Under the pieces are notes generated by a model. It was not told the origin of the DNA and made no database searches. It was given only the letters and a program-made list of their open reading frames with translations. From an uncultured Collinsella sp. (GTDB lineage Bacteria > Actinomycetota > Coriobacteriia > Coriobacteriales > Coriobacteriaceae): a stretch of 6,784 bases of DNA. The position numbers and the translations under genes are program-made. The stretch covers positions 1 to 6,784 of the forward strand of contig UQIL01000049.1 in the NCBI GenBank assembly GCA_900541025.1, read 5' to 3'. Shown here piece by piece: positions 6,024 through 6,784 of this stretch (position 1 is the first letter of the stretch; every line of letters begins with the position of its first letter).

Positions 6024-6574
6024 TTATTTGCGAAGAACATCGGCCATCCGCAGGATTGAAATCATCGACCGATAAGTGAGTTCCACCTTTTCGCCCGCAA
6101 GCAGTCGTTTCGAGCCAATCTCATCTAGCCCCACAAGGCGAGAAAACAGCAAGCTACTCATCGTGCCTTCGTCAATTGATTCCTTTATGGTCTTCAAAAC
6201 GTCCGTATCATGAAGCGACGCCGAGCTGTAGGGGGCAACACGAGCGGAACTCTCAATTAACGACGAGACAAAAGGATGGAGATGCTTTGGACATAGTCCG
6301 TCAAACACCACATCCCCATTGTCATCCGAGCCGACTAGTCGCCAACTATAATGATCGACCCAGTCGTCTCCGTCATATATGGTGTCCATGAGCAACTTCC
6401 CGTCTAGAGAGAAACCTGTTTGAACATCGGGGCGCAAGACCGCAATCCATCTAGGACCCGCAGCAGCTCCGACCCAACGCACCACACGACAATTGTATAT
6501 TGCGGCTATTTTAGATCTACATGATCAGTTCGAGTTCGCAACAAGGCGATTATTGCAGCTAGGTTATATTTCAT
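6024..6574 (-). pseudogene. Hypothetical protein gene, apparently frameshifted near its 5' end
   Basis: Not recognised. The main open frame (6485-6024) can only start at tandem GTG codons with no ribosome binding site. Directly upstream in another frame, an ATG at 6574 opens MKYNLAAIIALLRTRTDHVD and continues to a TAG at 6506-6508. Adding one A to the AAAA run at 6509-6512 would join the two frames into about 183 residues (...HVDLK + IAAIYNCRVVRW...). Later parts include a Trp/Asp-rich segment (MDTIYDGDDWVDHYSWRL), an acidic stretch and GLCPKHLHPFVSSL. The end, LLFSRLVGLDEIGSKRLLAG to ADVLRK, is compatible with a helix-turn-helix of Xre spacing, though weakly. GC is about half in a sampled line, clearly lower than murB, and rare ATA, CTA and AGA codons occur, which hints at acquisition. 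If the frameshift is not real, the gene is the 153-residue GTG-initiated frame. Confidence 0.45.
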
Positions 6575-6587
6575 TTTCCACTTTGAT

Positions 6588-6600
6588 GAGCCGTCGGCTC
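6588..6600. repeat. 13-bp palindrome upstream of the hypothetical gene
   Basis: GAGCCGTCGGCTC: six-base arms around a single T, 14 bases upstream of the ATG at 6574. It could be an operator or a small RNA hairpin. Confidence 0.4.
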
Positions 6601-6642
6601 CAAATTCCAAAACCGAAGTCCACGGAGTCGATAATTTAATTT

Positions 6643-6669
6643 AAAAAGAAGGCCCCTTTCGGGGCCTTC
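6643..6669 (-). terminator. Intrinsic terminator, minus strand
   Basis: Read on the minus strand: a 9-bp GC-rich stem (GAAGGCCCC with GGGGCCTTC), a GAAA tetraloop, then TTTTT. It ends a transcript coming from the right edge and isolates the frameshifted gene below it as a separate unit. Confidence 0.88.
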
Positions 6670-6784
6670 GCCATATTTCTTCAGATAACCCAGTCCTGTG
6701 TGTCGCGCCCCGAACCCGGAAGGTCCGGGACTGCGGGCGAGGCATAAGGTTGGTCGCGAGTTCCGCACGCAAAGAAGGCCACTT
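6670..6784 (-). other. GC-rich, foldable stretch before the terminator: gene tail or small RNA
   Basis: Two readings are possible. One minus-strand frame enters from the edge and stops at TGA (6681-6683), giving 33 residues (VAFFACGTRDQPYASPAVPD to TQDWVI), with the terminator 12 bases later: a plausible gene 3' end. But the stretch also folds: CCCGGA/TCCGGG (6715-6720 with 6724-6729) sits inside CAGTCC/GGACTG (6691-6696 with 6728-6733, sharing bases). The edge sequence AAAGAAGGCC (6771-6780) also repeats the base of the terminator at 6645-6654. That would fit a second terminator just outside the window, and so a short non-coding transcript between the two. I cannot choose between them. Confidence 0.3.

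Noticed and set aside
6571..6768. 65-codon minus-strand frame at the right edge
   Set aside because: It reads straight through the intrinsic terminator at 6643-6669, so it is unlikely to be translated as one protein.
6711..6770. tRNA or SRP RNA at the right edge on the plus strand
   Set aside because: Fragments such as GGTCGCGAGTTC and CCGGAAGG look familiar, but no cloverleaf, no proper T-loop and no SRP GGAAGGAAGCAG-type motif can be formed.

Overview
The window looks like chromosomal DNA from a high-GC Gram-positive gut bacterium of the class Coriobacteriia, most likely Collinsella or a close relative. This is a judgement from protein style and codon use (murB at about 70% GC in the lines I sampled, SD motifs of the AAAGGAG/GGGAGG type), not from a search.

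Left part (1-2987, all minus strand). Reading in the direction of transcription, two HutC-type GntR/UTRA regulators overlap by 16 bases (2987-2220, then 2235-1522). A 193-base gap with palindromic operator candidates follows. Then come two SIS-domain sugar-phosphate isomerase/deglycase-type genes in tandem (1328-213, and 153 running off the left edge). This resembles a catabolic operon for amino sugars or Amadori-type sugars (frl/gfr-like) with its local regulators. The substrate cannot be fixed from this window.

Middle part (3026-4791, minus strand). A small hypothetical protein has its own extended -10 promoter. Upstream of it is a gap holding a perfect 31-bp inverted repeat with an 11-base loop, then a full-length LacI/GalR-family repressor.

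Right part. murB (UDP-N-acetylenolpyruvoylglucosamine reductase, plus strand, 4975-5937) is divergent from the lacI-type gene. A palindrome with a central CG, suggestive of a LacI-family operator, lies next to the murB -10 box. murB ends at a strong bidirectional terminator whose left arm is part of an exact 18-base tandem duplication. The same terminator faces a lower-GC, minus-strand hypothetical gene that appears frameshifted near its 5' end (6024-6574). Beyond it are an intrinsic terminator and a short GC-rich, foldable stretch at the right edge, which is either the tail of a gene or a small RNA.

Most of the window is ordinary chromosome. The parts worth a second look are the long intergenic hairpin, the paired regulators with their candidate operators, the duplicated terminator arm, and the frameshifted gene with its structured upstream neighbour. 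I see no clear evidence of a wholly new defence or mobile system.
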